DNA from: Novosphingobium sp. Fuku2-ISO-50
GTDB lineage: Bacteria; Pseudomonadota; Alphaproteobacteria; Sphingomonadales; Sphingomonadaceae
Assembly: GCF_001519055.1 (NCBI RefSeq)
Contig: NZ_KQ954294.1
Location: 62,001 to 126,000, forward strand
DNA length: 64,000 nt
Direction: 5' to 3'
The position numbers and the translations under genes are program-made. Below the pieces are notes generated by a model. It worked only from the letters and a program-made list of their open reading frames with translations, had not been told where the DNA came from and ran no database searches. Below are positions 53,238-62,478 of the stretch, in pieces. The first letter of the stretch is position 1, and each line of letters opens with the position of its first letter.

Positions 53238-54371
53238 ATGCCCGATTCCTGGCGTCATTCCGCACTTTCCAGCCGTCACCGCGCGCTCGGTTCCGCCCTT
53301 GAGGACTGGAACGGCATGGGCACCGCCTGGACTTATGCGCACGATGTGCAGGACGATCATACCATGATCCGCACGCGAGCGGGACTGATGGACGTGTCCG
53401 GGCTTAAAAAGATGCATCTGGTCGGCCCCCATGCCAATGGCGTGCTCGACATGGTCACCACGCGCAGCGTGGGCAAGATCGCGCCGGGCCGTTCGGCCTA
53501 TGCCACGATGCTCGACGACGACGGCCATTTCATCGACGATTGCATTCTCTATCGCATGGGCCCCGACAGCTGGATGGTGGTCCATGGCGCAGGGGCCGGG
53601 CATGAAGCGCTCGTCGCGGCGAGCCAGGGGCGCAATGTCGCGATGCTGTTCGACGATGACTTGCACGATTTGTCGCTGCAGGGCCCGGCGGCGGTCGATT
53701 TCCTGGCCGATCATGTCCCCGGCATCCGCGATCTCAAATATTTCAGCCACATGGGCGCAAAGCTGTTTGGCGCGCCGGTGCTGATTTCGCGCACCGGCTA
53801 TACCGGCGAACGCGGCTATGAAATCTTTTGCCGCTCGGTCGACGCCCCGCTGATCTGGGACACGATCCTTGAAAAGGGCAAGGCGCTGGGCATCGGTCCC
53901 GCCGCGTTCACCGCGCTCGACCTGCTGCGTGTCGAAAGCTATTTGCTGTTCTATCCCTATGACATGTCGGAATACTTCCCCTTTGCCGACGGCTCGGTCG
54001 GCGACAGCTTGTGGGAACTGGGGCTCGATTTCACGGTCAGCCCGGGCAAGACCGGGTTTCGCGGCGCCGACGCGCACGCCCGCCTCAAGGGCAAGGAACG
54101 CTTCAGGATCTACGGCGTCGAACTGACTTCGGACAAGGCGCCCGAAACCGGCGACAAGCTGACCGTCGACGGGCGCGAAGTCGGCGTGATCACGATCGGC
54201 ATGGTCTCGAAACTGACCGGCCGTTCGCTCGGCATTGCCCGGCTGGAACCGGCGTTTGCCGTGGCCGGCACCGACCTGACACTGGTCGGCGCGCAAGGCA
54301 GTGTCGCGGCCAAGGCGCAGCCCCTGCCGTTTGACGATCCGCAAAAGACCAAGCGCACCGCCGTCGGCTGA
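53238..54371 (+). CDS. GcvT-like tetrahydrofolate-binding protein of dimethylamine demethylation
   Basis: Aminomethyltransferase-family protein of 377 residues. SALEDWNGMGTAWTY at the start, RAGLMDVSGLKKMHLVG, RTGYTGERGYEIFC and ALDLLRVES are the GcvT-type folate-domain signatures. Placed divergently from the dmm reductase/heme genes, it fits the folate-dependent partner (called DmmD in marine bacteria) that captures the formaldehyde equivalent. The ATG at 53238 has AGAGG seven bases upstream; the frame runs back to 53103 over the operator sites. Confidence 0.88.
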   Translation: MPDSWRHSALSSRHRALGSALEDWNGMGTAWTYAHDVQDDHTMIRTRAGLMDVSGLKKMHLVGPHANGVLDMVTTRSVGKIAPGRSAYATMLDDDGHFIDDCILYRMGPDSWMVVHGAGAGHEALVAASQGRNVAMLFDDDLHDLSLQGPAAVDFLADHVPGIRDLKYFSHMGAKLFGAPVLISRTGYTGERGYEIFCRSVDAPLIWDTILEKGKALGIGPAAFTALDLLRVESYLLFYPYDMSEYFPFADGSVGDSLWELGLDFTVSPGKTGFRGADAHARLKGKERFRIYGVELTSDKAPETGDKLTVDGREVGVITIGMVSKLTGRSLGIARLEPAFAVAGTDLTLVGAQGSVAAKAQPLPFDDPQKTKRTAVG

Positions 54372-54440
54372 GCACCACCTTTGTTAAACGTCGGCAGGTC
54401 ACGCGATTGACGGCGCGCGACCTGTTGATAAATTCGAACA

Positions 54441-55367
54441 ATGGCCTTTTCCTTTCGTCAGATTCAATATTTCGTCGCGATTGCCGAGCTGGGTTCGCTG
54501 TCGAACGCGGCCAAGACGCTCAATGTCACGCCATCCTCGATCACCGTGGCGATCCAGGATCTGGAAGAAAGCCTTGCCTGCCGGCTGTTCGAACGCCGCG
54601 CACGAGGCATGGAGCTGACCATCAAGGGGCAGCAGTTCCTGCGCCATGCCCGCACGATTCTCGAATCCGTGGTGCAAGCGCGGCGCAGCCTGGAGACCGA
54701 TCCGTCGCTCGTTGCGGGGCGAATCAATCTGGGCGTGACGCCCTTGCTGGCAGGATACGTCCTGGCCGAACTGCTGGCGCGGTTTCGCCAGTCTTTCCCC
54801 AATCCGCAGGTCTCGATACTCGAGGACACGCGCGAGGATCTGGAACATCTGCTGATCGGCGGCGAGCTCGATGCGGCGGCGGTGATCCTGCCCGAAGACG
54901 AGCCGGGACAGGGCTTGCAGGCGATGCATATCCAGTCATCGCCCTATCGCCTGTGGATGGCCGCCGATCATCCGCTGGCGCGCCACAGCACGGTGGAGAT
55001 CGCCGCGCTCGAAGGCATGCCGATGATTTTTCTCGCCACCGACGAGATTGCCGAAACCGCCGAAAAGCATTGGCGCAAGGCTGGCGCGCGGCTCAACGTG
55101 CTGGTCCGCACCGGCTCGGTCGAGGCGGTGCGCAGCCTGGTTGCCACCGGCGCGGGCGTGGCGGCGATGCCCGATCTGGCCTTTCGCCGCTGGTCGCTCG
55201 AAGGCGACCGGGTCGAGGCGCGCGCGCTGGCCGATCCGCCCCGTCCGGCGCGGGTCAGCATCGTCTGGCGGCGCGGCGCCGAACAATCGCCGGTGCTCAA
55301 GGGCTTTCTGTCGGCGGTGCGCAATCCGCAGGCAGCCGACCTGCCTTCGCCAATGGCGAAAACGTGA
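54441..55367 (+). CDS. LysR-family regulator
   Basis: Regulator of 308 residues with an N-terminal helix-turn-helix (SNAAKTLNVTPSSITVAIQDLEESL, hallmark SSITVAIQDLE) and a substrate-binding domain (GRINLGVTPLLAGYVLAELLARF). It lies 69 bp after the GcvT-like gene and 111 bp before the aldehyde dehydrogenase gene, both on the same strand, and probably controls the aldehyde dehydrogenase and permease. Confidence 0.93.
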   Translation: MAFSFRQIQYFVAIAELGSLSNAAKTLNVTPSSITVAIQDLEESLACRLFERRARGMELTIKGQQFLRHARTILESVVQARRSLETDPSLVAGRINLGVTPLLAGYVLAELLARFRQSFPNPQVSILEDTREDLEHLLIGGELDAAAVILPEDEPGQGLQAMHIQSSPYRLWMAADHPLARHSTVEIAALEGMPMIFLATDEIAETAEKHWRKAGARLNVLVRTGSVEAVRSLVATGAGVAAMPDLAFRRWSLEGDRVEARALADPPRPARVSIVWRRGAEQSPVLKGFLSAVRNPQAADLPSPMAKT

Positions 55368-55478
55368 TTGCCCTATTTGAAATGGTGAAGACTCGATGGC
55401 TTGGATAGCTTTTCCGCGCAGGCGGCGCCTCGCTCCGCCAAATCTTCGCACACCACTATCCGTAATCGGGGGCCTGAC

Positions 55479-56903
55479 ATGAATTTGCAGATGTGCATCG
55501 GCGACAGCTTTGAAACCGGGCAGGAACCGGCCGAGCGCCTGATCAATCCGCGCACCGGCGCCGCGATTGTCGACATTGCCGAAGCCTCGCTGGCGCAAGT
55601 CGACGCCGCCGTTGCCGCCGCCACCGCCGCCTTTGCCTCATGGTCGCGCACCACGCCGGGCGAACGCAGCGCGCTCCTGCTCAAGCTGGCCGACCGGATC
55701 GAGGCGCAGGCCGAAGACTACGCCCGGCTCGAAGCGCTCAATTGCGGCAAGCCCTATCACCTCGTGCTCAATGACGAGATCCCGGCGATTGTCGATTGCG
55801 TGCGCTTTTTTGCAGGCGCGGCGCGGACGCTGCACGGGCCGCTGGCGGGCGAATACCTGCCCGGCCATACCTCGATGATCCGCCGCGATCCGATCGGCGT
55901 GGTGGGCGCGATCGCGCCGTGGAACTATCCGCTGATGATGGCGATCTGGAAAATCGCGGCGCCGGTTGCGGTCGGCAACACGGTCGTGCTCAAGCCGTCG
56001 GAACTGACTCCGCTGACCACGTTCAAGCTGGCCGAAGATGCCGCCGCGCTGTTCCCCGCCGGGGTCATCAACGTTGTCCATGGCCGCGGCGAAAGCGTCG
56101 GCAGCCACCTCATCAACCATCCTGCGGTCGGCATGGTTTCGGTTACCGGCGACATTTCGACCGGGCGCAAAGTGCTTGCCGCCGCGACCAAGACGATCAA
56201 GCGCACACACCTCGAACTGGGCGGCAAGGCGCCGGTGATCGTGCTCGCCGATGCCGATATTGACGAAGTGGTGTCTGCGCTGCGCACCTTCGGGTTCTAC
56301 AACGCCGGGCAGGACTGCACCGCCGCCTGTCGCATCTATTGCGCCGATGCGGTCTATGACCGGCTCGTCGCCGAACTGGCGAACGCGGTCGGCACCTTGC
56401 GTTTTGACCAGAGCAACGATGACGACAACGAACTGGGCCCGCTGATTTCCGAACGGCAGCGTTCGCGCGTGGCCGCGTTCGTGGCGCGCGCTGCCGAACA
56501 GCCCCATATCGAAATCGCCACCGGCGGCGCGCCGGGCGACGGGCCGGGATTCTATTTCCAGCCGACGGTCATCGCCCATGCGCAGCAGAGCGACGAGATC
56601 GTGCGCCGCGAAGTGTTCGGGCCGGTGGTATCGATCACGCGCTTTGACGATGTCGATCAGGTGATCGGCTGGGCCAACGATTCCGATTACGGGCTTGCAT
56701 CCTCGGTCTGGTCGAAGGATGTTGGTCAGGCGATGCGCGTCGCTGCGGCGCTGCGCTATGGCTGCACCTGGGTAAACACCCATTTCATGCTGACCAGCGA
56801 GATGCCGCATGGCGGTTTCAAGCAGTCGGGTTACGGCAAGGACATGAGCCTCTATGCGCTCGAAGACTATACCTGCCCGCGCCACATCATGATCAAGCTC
56901 TGA
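55479..56903 (+). CDS. patD: Gamma-aminobutyraldehyde dehydrogenase (PatD-like)
   Basis: NAD-dependent aldehyde dehydrogenase of 474 residues, very like E. coli PatD (YdcW): it shares [67 protein letters not shown] with the nucleophile Cys, and [14 protein letters not shown]. In polyamine breakdown it oxidises 4-aminobutyraldehyde to GABA. In this cluster the natural aldehyde could also be another amino aldehyde or formaldehyde-derived compound. The permease gene follows 20 bp later. Confidence 0.85.
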   Translation: MNLQMCIGDSFETGQEPAERLINPRTGAAIVDIAEASLAQVDAAVAAATAAFASWSRTTPGERSALLLKLADRIEAQAEDYARLEALNCGKPYHLVLNDEIPAIVDCVRFFAGAARTLHGPLAGEYLPGHTSMIRRDPIGVVGAIAPWNYPLMMAIWKIAAPVAVGNTVVLKPSELTPLTTFKLAEDAAALFPAGVINVVHGRGESVGSHLINHPAVGMVSVTGDISTGRKVLAAATKTIKRTHLELGGKAPVIVLADADIDEVVSALRTFGFYNAGQDCTAACRIYCADAVYDRLVAELANAVGTLRFDQSNDDDNELGPLISERQRSRVAAFVARAAEQPHIEIATGGAPGDGPGFYFQPTVIAHAQQSDEIVRREVFGPVVSITRFDDVDQVIGWANDSDYGLASSVWSKDVGQAMRVAAALRYGCTWVNTHFMLTSEMPHGGFKQSGYGKDMSLYALEDYTCPRHIMIKL

Positions 56904-56922
56904 CCTTTCCGGGGGGAAACCA

Positions 56923-58407
56923 GTGTCCATGACCGACTTGACGAACACCGACGACGACGAACTGAAGGCCCTTGGCTATTCGGCGCAATTCGAGCGCTCG
57001 ATGTCCCTGTGGGAAAATTTTGCGCTCGGCTTTACCTATCTGTCGCCGGTGGTCGGGGTCTATTCGGTGTTTGCCATCGGCATGGCCGCCGGTGGCCCGC
57101 CGATGATCTGGTGGTATCTGATCGCCGCCGTCGGGCAGATGATCGTCTGCCTGACGTTTTGCGAAGTCGTCTCGCAATTCCCGATTTCGGGCGGGCTCTA
57201 TCCCTGGTGCCGCCGTCTGGTCGGCAAGAAATGGGCATGGATGGCCGGCTGGGTCTATGGCTGGGCGCTGTTTACCTCGATCGCGGCGGTTTCGGCGGGC
57301 GCAGCGCCGTTTGTCGGCCCGCTGCTCGGATTCCAGACGACGCCGGTGTCAGCAGGGCTGATCGCCATCGCCATCGTCGCGGTTTCGACGCTGACCAACC
57401 TTGCGGGCACGCGCACGCTGGCGCGGGTCGCGATGTTCGGCTTTATCTGTGAAATCCTCGGCGCGATCGTGGTCGGTGCGTTTCTCCTGCTGTTTCATCG
57501 CCACCAGTCGATCGGGGCGATTTTCCATACTTATGGTCTGGTCAAGAACGGGTCTTACGGCCCCGCGTTCCTGGGGGCGGCGATTGTCGGCCTGTTTACC
57601 TGCTATGGCTTTGAAGCCTGCGGCGATGTCGCCGAAGAAACGCCCAATCCCGGCGTTGCCATTCCCAAGGCGATGAAATCGACCATCTATGTCGGCATGG
57701 CGGCATCGATTTTCGTGGCGTTGGCGCTGATCCTGTCGCTGCCCGATGTCATGGGCGTGATCAGCGGGCGCATTGCCAATCCGATCGAGGATGCGCTGAT
57801 TGTCGCGTTCGGGCCGATCGGGGCGAAAGGCGTAGTGCTGATCGTGCTCGTCTCGTTCCTGTCGTGCGCGCTCAGCATGCAGGCCGCCGCGAGCCGCCTG
57901 CTCTATGCCTATGCCCGCGACGAAATGGTCGTGGCGAGCGACTGGCTCGGCAAAGTGTCGAAAACGCACCACGTACCGATGAATGCGCTGGTCGTTTCGG
58001 GGCTGATCGCTTGCGCGATCCTCGTGCTCGGCATGTTCTTTGCCGATGCCGTGGCGACGATCGTCAGCTTTGCGGTGGTGGGCATCTATGCCGGGTTCCA
58101 GATGGTGGTGCTCGGCGCGACGTTCGCCCGCCTGCGCGGCTGGCAGCCGCACGGCAAATTTCATCTGGGCGCCTGGGGCCTGCCGATCAATCTGGCCGGG
58201 ATTGTCTGGGGCGTCGGCTCGATCCTGATCATGCTGCGCCCCGCCGATGGCGATATGCCGTGGTATACCAGCTATGGCATGGCGCTGACTTTTGGCGGCG
58301 TGATCGTCACCGGGCTGTTCTACATGCTGGCCGGTCGCCCCCATGACCGCAGCGACGCGCCTGCGGGCGATGCCTGGCTGCGCAAGCGCCCGGTTGCAAA
58401 AGCCTGA
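56923..58407 (+). CDS. APC-superfamily permease
   Basis: Membrane protein of 494 residues with about twelve hydrophobic segments, of the amine/amino acid (GABA permease-like) APC group: ELKALGYSAQFERSMSLWENFALGF at the start (hallmark FERSMSLWENFALGF), YGFEACGDVAEETPNPG in the middle. The GTG at 56923 is chosen because GGGGGG lies about six bases upstream; ATG 56929 is an alternative. Cotranscribed with the PatD-like dehydrogenase; it may import an amine such as a polyamine, or a methylated amine. Confidence 0.85.
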   Translation: MSMTDLTNTDDDELKALGYSAQFERSMSLWENFALGFTYLSPVVGVYSVFAIGMAAGGPPMIWWYLIAAVGQMIVCLTFCEVVSQFPISGGLYPWCRRLVGKKWAWMAGWVYGWALFTSIAAVSAGAAPFVGPLLGFQTTPVSAGLIAIAIVAVSTLTNLAGTRTLARVAMFGFICEILGAIVVGAFLLLFHRHQSIGAIFHTYGLVKNGSYGPAFLGAAIVGLFTCYGFEACGDVAEETPNPGVAIPKAMKSTIYVGMAASIFVALALILSLPDVMGVISGRIANPIEDALIVAFGPIGAKGVVLIVLVSFLSCALSMQAAASRLLYAYARDEMVVASDWLGKVSKTHHVPMNALVVSGLIACAILVLGMFFADAVATIVSFAVVGIYAGFQMVVLGATFARLRGWQPHGKFHLGAWGLPINLAGIVWGVGSILIMLRPADGDMPWYTSYGMALTFGGVIVTGLFYMLAGRPHDRSDAPAGDAWLRKRPVAKA

Positions 58408-58453
58408 ACGAACCCGGCGCCCGCTTTGGCGCCCGAATGAGGAGCGAACGAGG

Positions 58454-58903
58454 ATGTCACACAAAATCACCGTATGGGCCGCTCTTGCCGCGCTCAGCCT
58501 TGCAGGCCCGGCTTGTGCCGCGCCCGCGCACGGCACGAAGCTCGATGTCGTCGAGCGCGCCGATACCGACACCGTCAGCATCAAGGGCGGCACGGCGGCG
58601 GACAATGTCGGCGATGTCATGACCTTTACCAACCCGATCTACGATGCCGCCAATGTCAAGAAACTCGGCGTCGATCACGGCTATTGCGTGCGCATGATCG
58701 TGGGCAAATCGTGGGAATGCCATTGGACCATGATGCTCGCCAAGGGCCAGATCATGGTCGACGGGCCGGTCGATGACGGCGGCGACACGGTGCTGGCGGT
58801 GATGGGCGGCACCGGGGCGTATCGCGGTGCGCGCGGCGAAATGCTGATCCACGCGCGCGATGCCAAGGCGACGGGCTACGATTTCCACTATCGCCTGCAG
58901 TAA
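58454..58903 (+). CDS. Exported allene-oxide-cyclase-barrel-like protein
   Basis: Protein of 149 residues with a signal peptide ending near ACAA (residue 23). The rest looks like the dirigent/allene oxide cyclase beta-barrel: VGDVMTFTNPIYD, GKSWECHWTMML and VMGGTGAYRGARGEMLI are the pattern. The two cysteines could pair in the periplasm. Role unknown. GGAG lies nine bases before the ATG. It follows the permease gene by 46 bp. Confidence 0.8.
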   Translation: MSHKITVWAALAALSLAGPACAAPAHGTKLDVVERADTDTVSIKGGTAADNVGDVMTFTNPIYDAANVKKLGVDHGYCVRMIVGKSWECHWTMMLAKGQIMVDGPVDDGGDTVLAVMGGTGAYRGARGEMLIHARDAKATGYDFHYRLQ

Positions 58904-58907
58904 TAAA

Positions 58908-59060
58908 ACCCCTGCCCTTCAGGGCAATGGCGTTCACACATTCCATTTTTGTTCGTCATTCCCGCGAAGGCGGGAATGACGATGGTTTATACCTCATTGA
59001 TTTCAGGTGTAAATTTTCATGGCCGTGATGTGTGAATGACGTAGCCTTCAGGGGCGGGGC
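58908..59060. repeat. Nested palindromic (REP-like) element
   Basis: Centre: CGTCATTCCCGC and its exact complement around loop GAAG (58954-58981), a sequence type widely seen as REP-like elements in proteobacteria. Around it are TTCACACAT (58933-58941) and ATGTGTGAA (59028-59036), and outermost CCCCTGCCC-like and GGGGCGGGG tracts. It fills part of the 236-bp gap between convergent genes. Confidence 0.75.
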
Positions 59061-59074
59061 TTCTCCCCTCCATC

Positions 59075-59119
59075 AAAAAAAGGCTGCGGCGATCTACCCG
59101 ATCGCCGCAGCCTTTTTCA
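59075..59119. terminator. Strong bidirectional terminator
   Basis: Perfect 18-bp stem: AAAAAGGCTGCGGCGATC at 59077-59094 and its complement at 59100-59117, loop TACCC, with A and T tracts on the two sides. It lies 20 bp beyond the gmaS stop and ends transcription from both the plus-strand operon and the mgs-gmaS operon. Confidence 0.93.
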
Positions 59120-59139
59120 TGTCGACGTGTTGAGCGGAC

Positions 59140-60429
59140 TCAGCAATCGAGCGTGTTCGCGCGTTCCCAATCGGTCAGGTGGCGCGCATAGTCGTTCCAT
59201 TCCGAATGCTTGAGCTTGGTATAGGACGGCACCAGTTCGGGCAGCGCCTGTGTCAGCACATCGCTCGCTTCGAGCGCACGAATGGCGTCGAGCAAGTTGA
59301 GCGGCAGCTTGGGTACGTTGGTGACCTTTTCGCCCTCGGTATACATGTTGATGTCGAGACGCGGCCCTGGATCGCGCGCGTTGATCAGCCCGTCGAGCCC
59401 CGCAGCCAGCGCGACGGCGGGCAACAGATAGGGATTGACCGCCCCATCGGCGAGCCGCAGTTCGAGCCGGTTGGGCTCGGGCACGCGGATCATGTGGGTG
59501 CGGTTGTTGCCGGTCCAGGTCACCGAATTGGGCGACCAGGTTGCGCCAGAATTGGTGCGCGGGGCATTGATCCGCTTGTAGCTGTTGACCGTGGGATTGG
59601 TGATCGCCGCCATCGCCGGGGCGCTGTGCAGCAGGCCGCCGATGAAATGGCGCGCCACGTCGGTAATGTCGTCCGCCCCGGCAAAGGCGTTGTCCGCCCC
59701 CTGCCACAGCGAAAGATGGATGTGACAGCCGTTGCCGGTCAGGTCGATAAACGGCTTGGGCATGAACGTTGCGCGCATGCCGTGCTTTTCGGCCACCGAT
59801 TTGGCCATGAACTTGAAAAATGCCATGCGATCGGCGGTCACCAGCGCATCGTCATAGTGCCAGTTCATCTCGAACTGGCCATTGGCGTCTTCGTGGTCGT
59901 TTTGATAGGGTTTCCACCCCAGTTCGAGCATCGCGTCGCAGATCTCGGTGATCACGTCATAGCGGCGCATCAGGGCCTGTTCGTCGTAACACGGCTTGCC
60001 ATGGGTATCGTCCGCATCCGACAGCGTGCGGCCATCCGGGCTGATCAGGAAGAATTCGCATTCCACCCCGGTCTTGAGCTGATAGCCCAGCGCCGCCGCG
60101 CGCGCGATCTGCGCCTTGAGCGCGTTGCGCGGGGATGCGGCAACCGGCTTGCCCGCCATCCACAGATCCGACGCCAGCCAGCCCACTTGCGGTTTCCACG
60201 GTAACTGGATCAGGCTGGCCGGATCGGGAATGGCAAACAGATCGGGATCGGCAGGCGACATGTCGAGCCATGTCGCAAAACCGGCAAAGCCCGCACCGTT
60301 TTTCTGCATCTCGCCGATCGCCGAGGCCGGAACCAGCTTGGCACGCTGTTCGCCGAACAAGTCGGTGTAGGATACGAGGAAGTATTTGATGCCCTTGTCC
60401 CGGGCGATTTCGGCAAGATCGGTGGTCAT
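59140..60429 (-). CDS. gmaS: Gamma-glutamylmethylamide synthetase (glutamine-synthetase-like, 3 of 3)
   Basis: ATP-dependent ligase of 429 residues that joins methylamine to glutamate, the entry step of the N-methylglutamate pathway. It opens with KYFLVSYTDLFGEQRAKLVP, has GVECEFFL, GQFEMNWHYDDAL, GNGCHIHLSLWQ, and NRLELRLADGAVNPYLLPAVALAAGL, all matching GmaS. It is the last gene of mgsA-mgsB-mgsC-gmaS, 22 bp after mgsC; that context separates it from the two other glutamine-synthetase-like genes. Confidence 0.93.
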   Translation of the reverse strand: MTTDLAEIARDKGIKYFLVSYTDLFGEQRAKLVPASAIGEMQKNGAGFAGFATWLDMSPADPDLFAIPDPASLIQLPWKPQVGWLASDLWMAGKPVAASPRNALKAQIARAAALGYQLKTGVECEFFLISPDGRTLSDADDTHGKPCYDEQALMRRYDVITEICDAMLELGWKPYQNDHEDANGQFEMNWHYDDALVTADRMAFFKFMAKSVAEKHGMRATFMPKPFIDLTGNGCHIHLSLWQGADNAFAGADDITDVARHFIGGLLHSAPAMAAITNPTVNSYKRINAPRTNSGATWSPNSVTWTGNNRTHMIRVPEPNRLELRLADGAVNPYLLPAVALAAGLDGLINARDPGPRLDINMYTEGEKVTNVPKLPLNLLDAIRALEASDVLTQALPELVPSYTKLKHSEWNDYARHLTDWERANTLDC

Positions 60430-60451
60430 CGCGGCATCTTTCGAAAAGGGA

Positions 60452-61780
60452 TCAAAACTGCTGACCGGGGATCCAGTTGGTTCCCGCCAGCGGCACCCGC
60501 GCCATCGCGGCGGCCTCGATGGTCAGCGCGACCAGGTCTTCCGGTTCCAGATTGTGCAGGTGGCTCTTGCCGCAGGCCCGCGCGATGGTCTGCGCTTCGA
60601 GCGTCAGCACCGCGAGATAGTTGGCCAGCCGCCGCCCCGCCGCCACCGGATCGAGCCGCGCCGACAGGATCGGATCCTGCGTGGTGATCCCGGCGGGGTC
60701 TTTGCCTTCGTGCCAGTCGTCATAGGCGCCCGCCGTAGTGCCCAGCGCCTGATATTCGGGCTCGTGGTGCGGATCGTTGTCGCCCAGCGCGATCAGCGCC
60801 GCCGTGCCGATCGCCACGGCGTCGGCGCCCAGCGCCAGCGCCTTGGCCACATCGGCGCCATTGCGGATACCGCCCGACACGATCAGCTGCACCTTGCGAT
60901 GCATGCCCAGATCCTGCAGCGCCTGCACCGCCGGGCGGATCGCGGCGAGGATCGGAATGCCGACGTGTTCGATGAACACTTCCTGCGTTGCCGCCGTGCC
61001 GCCCTGCATGCCGTCGAGCACGACGACATCGGCGCCCGATTTCACCGCCAGCGCGACATCGTAATAAGGCCGGGTCGCGCCGACCTTGACGTAGATCGGC
61101 TTTTCCCAATCGGTAATCTCGCGCAGTTCCTCGATCTTGATTTCAAGATCGTCGGGCCCGGTCCAGTCGGGGTGACGGCAGGCCGATCGCTGATCGATGC
61201 CCTTGGGCAAAGTGCGCATCGCCGCCACGCGGTCGGAAATCTTCTGCCCCAGCAGCATCCCGCCACCGCCCGGCTTGGCGCCCTGCCCGATCACCACTTC
61301 GATGGCATCGGCCTTGCGGATGTCATCGGGGTTCATGCCATAGCGGCTGGGCAGGTATTGATAGATCAGCGTCTGCGACTGGCCACGCTCTTCGGGCGTC
61401 ATGCCGCCGTCGCCGGTCGTCGTGCTGGTCCCGGCAAGGGTCGCACCGCGCCCCAGCGCTTCCTTGGCCTGCGCCGACAGCGCGCCAAAGCTCATTCCCG
61501 CAATCGTGACCGGCGTCTTGAGATGAATCGGCTTTTTCGCAAAGCGGGTGCCGAGCCACACGTCGGTGGCGCACTTTTCGCGATAGCCTTCCAGCGGATA
61601 GCGCGACACCGAAGCGCCGAGAAACAGCAAGTCGTCGAAATGGGGCAGCGAACGCTTGGTGCCGCCGCCGCGAATGTCATAGATGCCGGTCGCCGCCGCA
61701 CGGCGGATTTCGGACAGCGTATGCGGATCGAACGTCGCGGAATAACGCGGCAGAGTCTGCGGAATGTGGGAATTGTCCAT
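60452..61780 (-). CDS. mgsC: N-methylglutamate synthase FMN subunit
   Basis: Glutamate-synthase-like FMN protein of 442 residues, with the glutamate synthase central-domain signatures TTTGDGGMTPEERGQSQTLIYQ, IGQGAKPGGGGMLLGQKISDRVA and VVLDGMQGGTAATQEVFIEHVGIP. It forms N-methylglutamate from gamma-glutamylmethylamide with MgsA and MgsB. It starts 11 bp after mgsB. Related GlxD-type genes exist in other contexts, but gmaS next to it decides the call. Confidence 0.92.
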   Translation of the reverse strand: MDNSHIPQTLPRYSATFDPHTLSEIRRAAATGIYDIRGGGTKRSLPHFDDLLFLGASVSRYPLEGYREKCATDVWLGTRFAKKPIHLKTPVTIAGMSFGALSAQAKEALGRGATLAGTSTTTGDGGMTPEERGQSQTLIYQYLPSRYGMNPDDIRKADAIEVVIGQGAKPGGGGMLLGQKISDRVAAMRTLPKGIDQRSACRHPDWTGPDDLEIKIEELREITDWEKPIYVKVGATRPYYDVALAVKSGADVVVLDGMQGGTAATQEVFIEHVGIPILAAIRPAVQALQDLGMHRKVQLIVSGGIRNGADVAKALALGADAVAIGTAALIALGDNDPHHEPEYQALGTTAGAYDDWHEGKDPAGITTQDPILSARLDPVAAGRRLANYLAVLTLEAQTIARACGKSHLHNLEPEDLVALTIEAAAMARVPLAGTNWIPGQQF

Positions 61781-61791
61781 CTGGGCGTTCC

Positions 61792-62478
61792 TCAGTAGGC
61801 CGAGGCGTTGTCGACGTGGAAATTGTAAAGCCCGCGTGCCGAGCCATAGCGACGGAATTCCTGCGGACTGACCCCTTCGACCCCTGCATCCAAAAGCAGT
61901 TTCGTCAGGATTTCCTCGTGTTCGGGGCGCAGCTCCTTTTCGATGCAGTCGGCGCCCAGGCTCTTGACCGCGCCGCGTACGAAAATGCGCGTTTCGTAAA
62001 GGGAATCGCCCAGCGCTTCACCGGCATCGCCCAGCACGACCAGATTGCCCGCCTGCGCCATGAACGCGCTCATCGGGCCGATCGAGCCTTTGACCACGAT
62101 GTCGACGCCTTTCATCGAAATGCCGCAGCGCGCCGAGGCATTGCCGTCGATCACCAGCAGGCCGCCATGCGCCGTCGCGCCCGCCGCCTGGCTGGCATCG
62201 CCTTTGACATGGACCCGGCCCGACATCATGTTTTCGGCAACGCCGACCCCGACATTGCCATTGACGATCACGGTCGCGAGTTGATTCATGCCCGCGCAGT
62301 AATAGCCCGCGTGGCCGTCGATCTCGATCGTGACCGGGGCATTGACCCCGGCGGCCAGCGCATGAGCGCCTTCGGGATTGGCGACGTGCCAATGGGTTTC
62401 GTTGGTATTGGCGGGCAACGCGTGCAGCGCAGCGTTGAGTTCGCGCCTGGTGGTTACGGCAAGGTCGAAAGCGGGCAT
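61792..62478 (-). CDS. mgsB: N-methylglutamate synthase GXGXG subunit
   Basis: Protein of 228 residues built of GXGXG beta-helix repeats as in the C-terminal domain of glutamate synthase: IVNGNVGVGVAENMMSG, TAHGGLLVIDGNASARCG and GSIGPMSAFMAQAGNLVVLGDAGEALG. It is the structural third subunit of N-methylglutamate synthase. ATG 62478 overlaps the mgsA stop by one base (TGATG). The longer open frame to 62865 is a shadow. Confidence 0.92.
   Translation of the reverse strand: MPAFDLAVTTRRELNAALHALPANTNETHWHVANPEGAHALAAGVNAPVTIEIDGHAGYYCAGMNQLATVIVNGNVGVGVAENMMSGRVHVKGDASQAAGATAHGGLLVIDGNASARCGISMKGVDIVVKGSIGPMSAFMAQAGNLVVLGDAGEALGDSLYETRIFVRGAVKSLGADCIEKELRPEHEEILTKLLLDAGVEGVSPQEFRRYGSARGLYNFHVDNASAY

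Noticed and set aside
56905..56918. TTTCCGGGGGGAAA as a fifth copy of the palindrome
   Set aside because: The spacer is one base short and the G run is the ribosome binding site of the permease gene.
59140..60429. GmaS as ordinary assimilatory glutamine synthetase
   Set aside because: It is cotranscribed with mgsABC and lacks GlnA's adenylylation region; glnB-type genes are absent.
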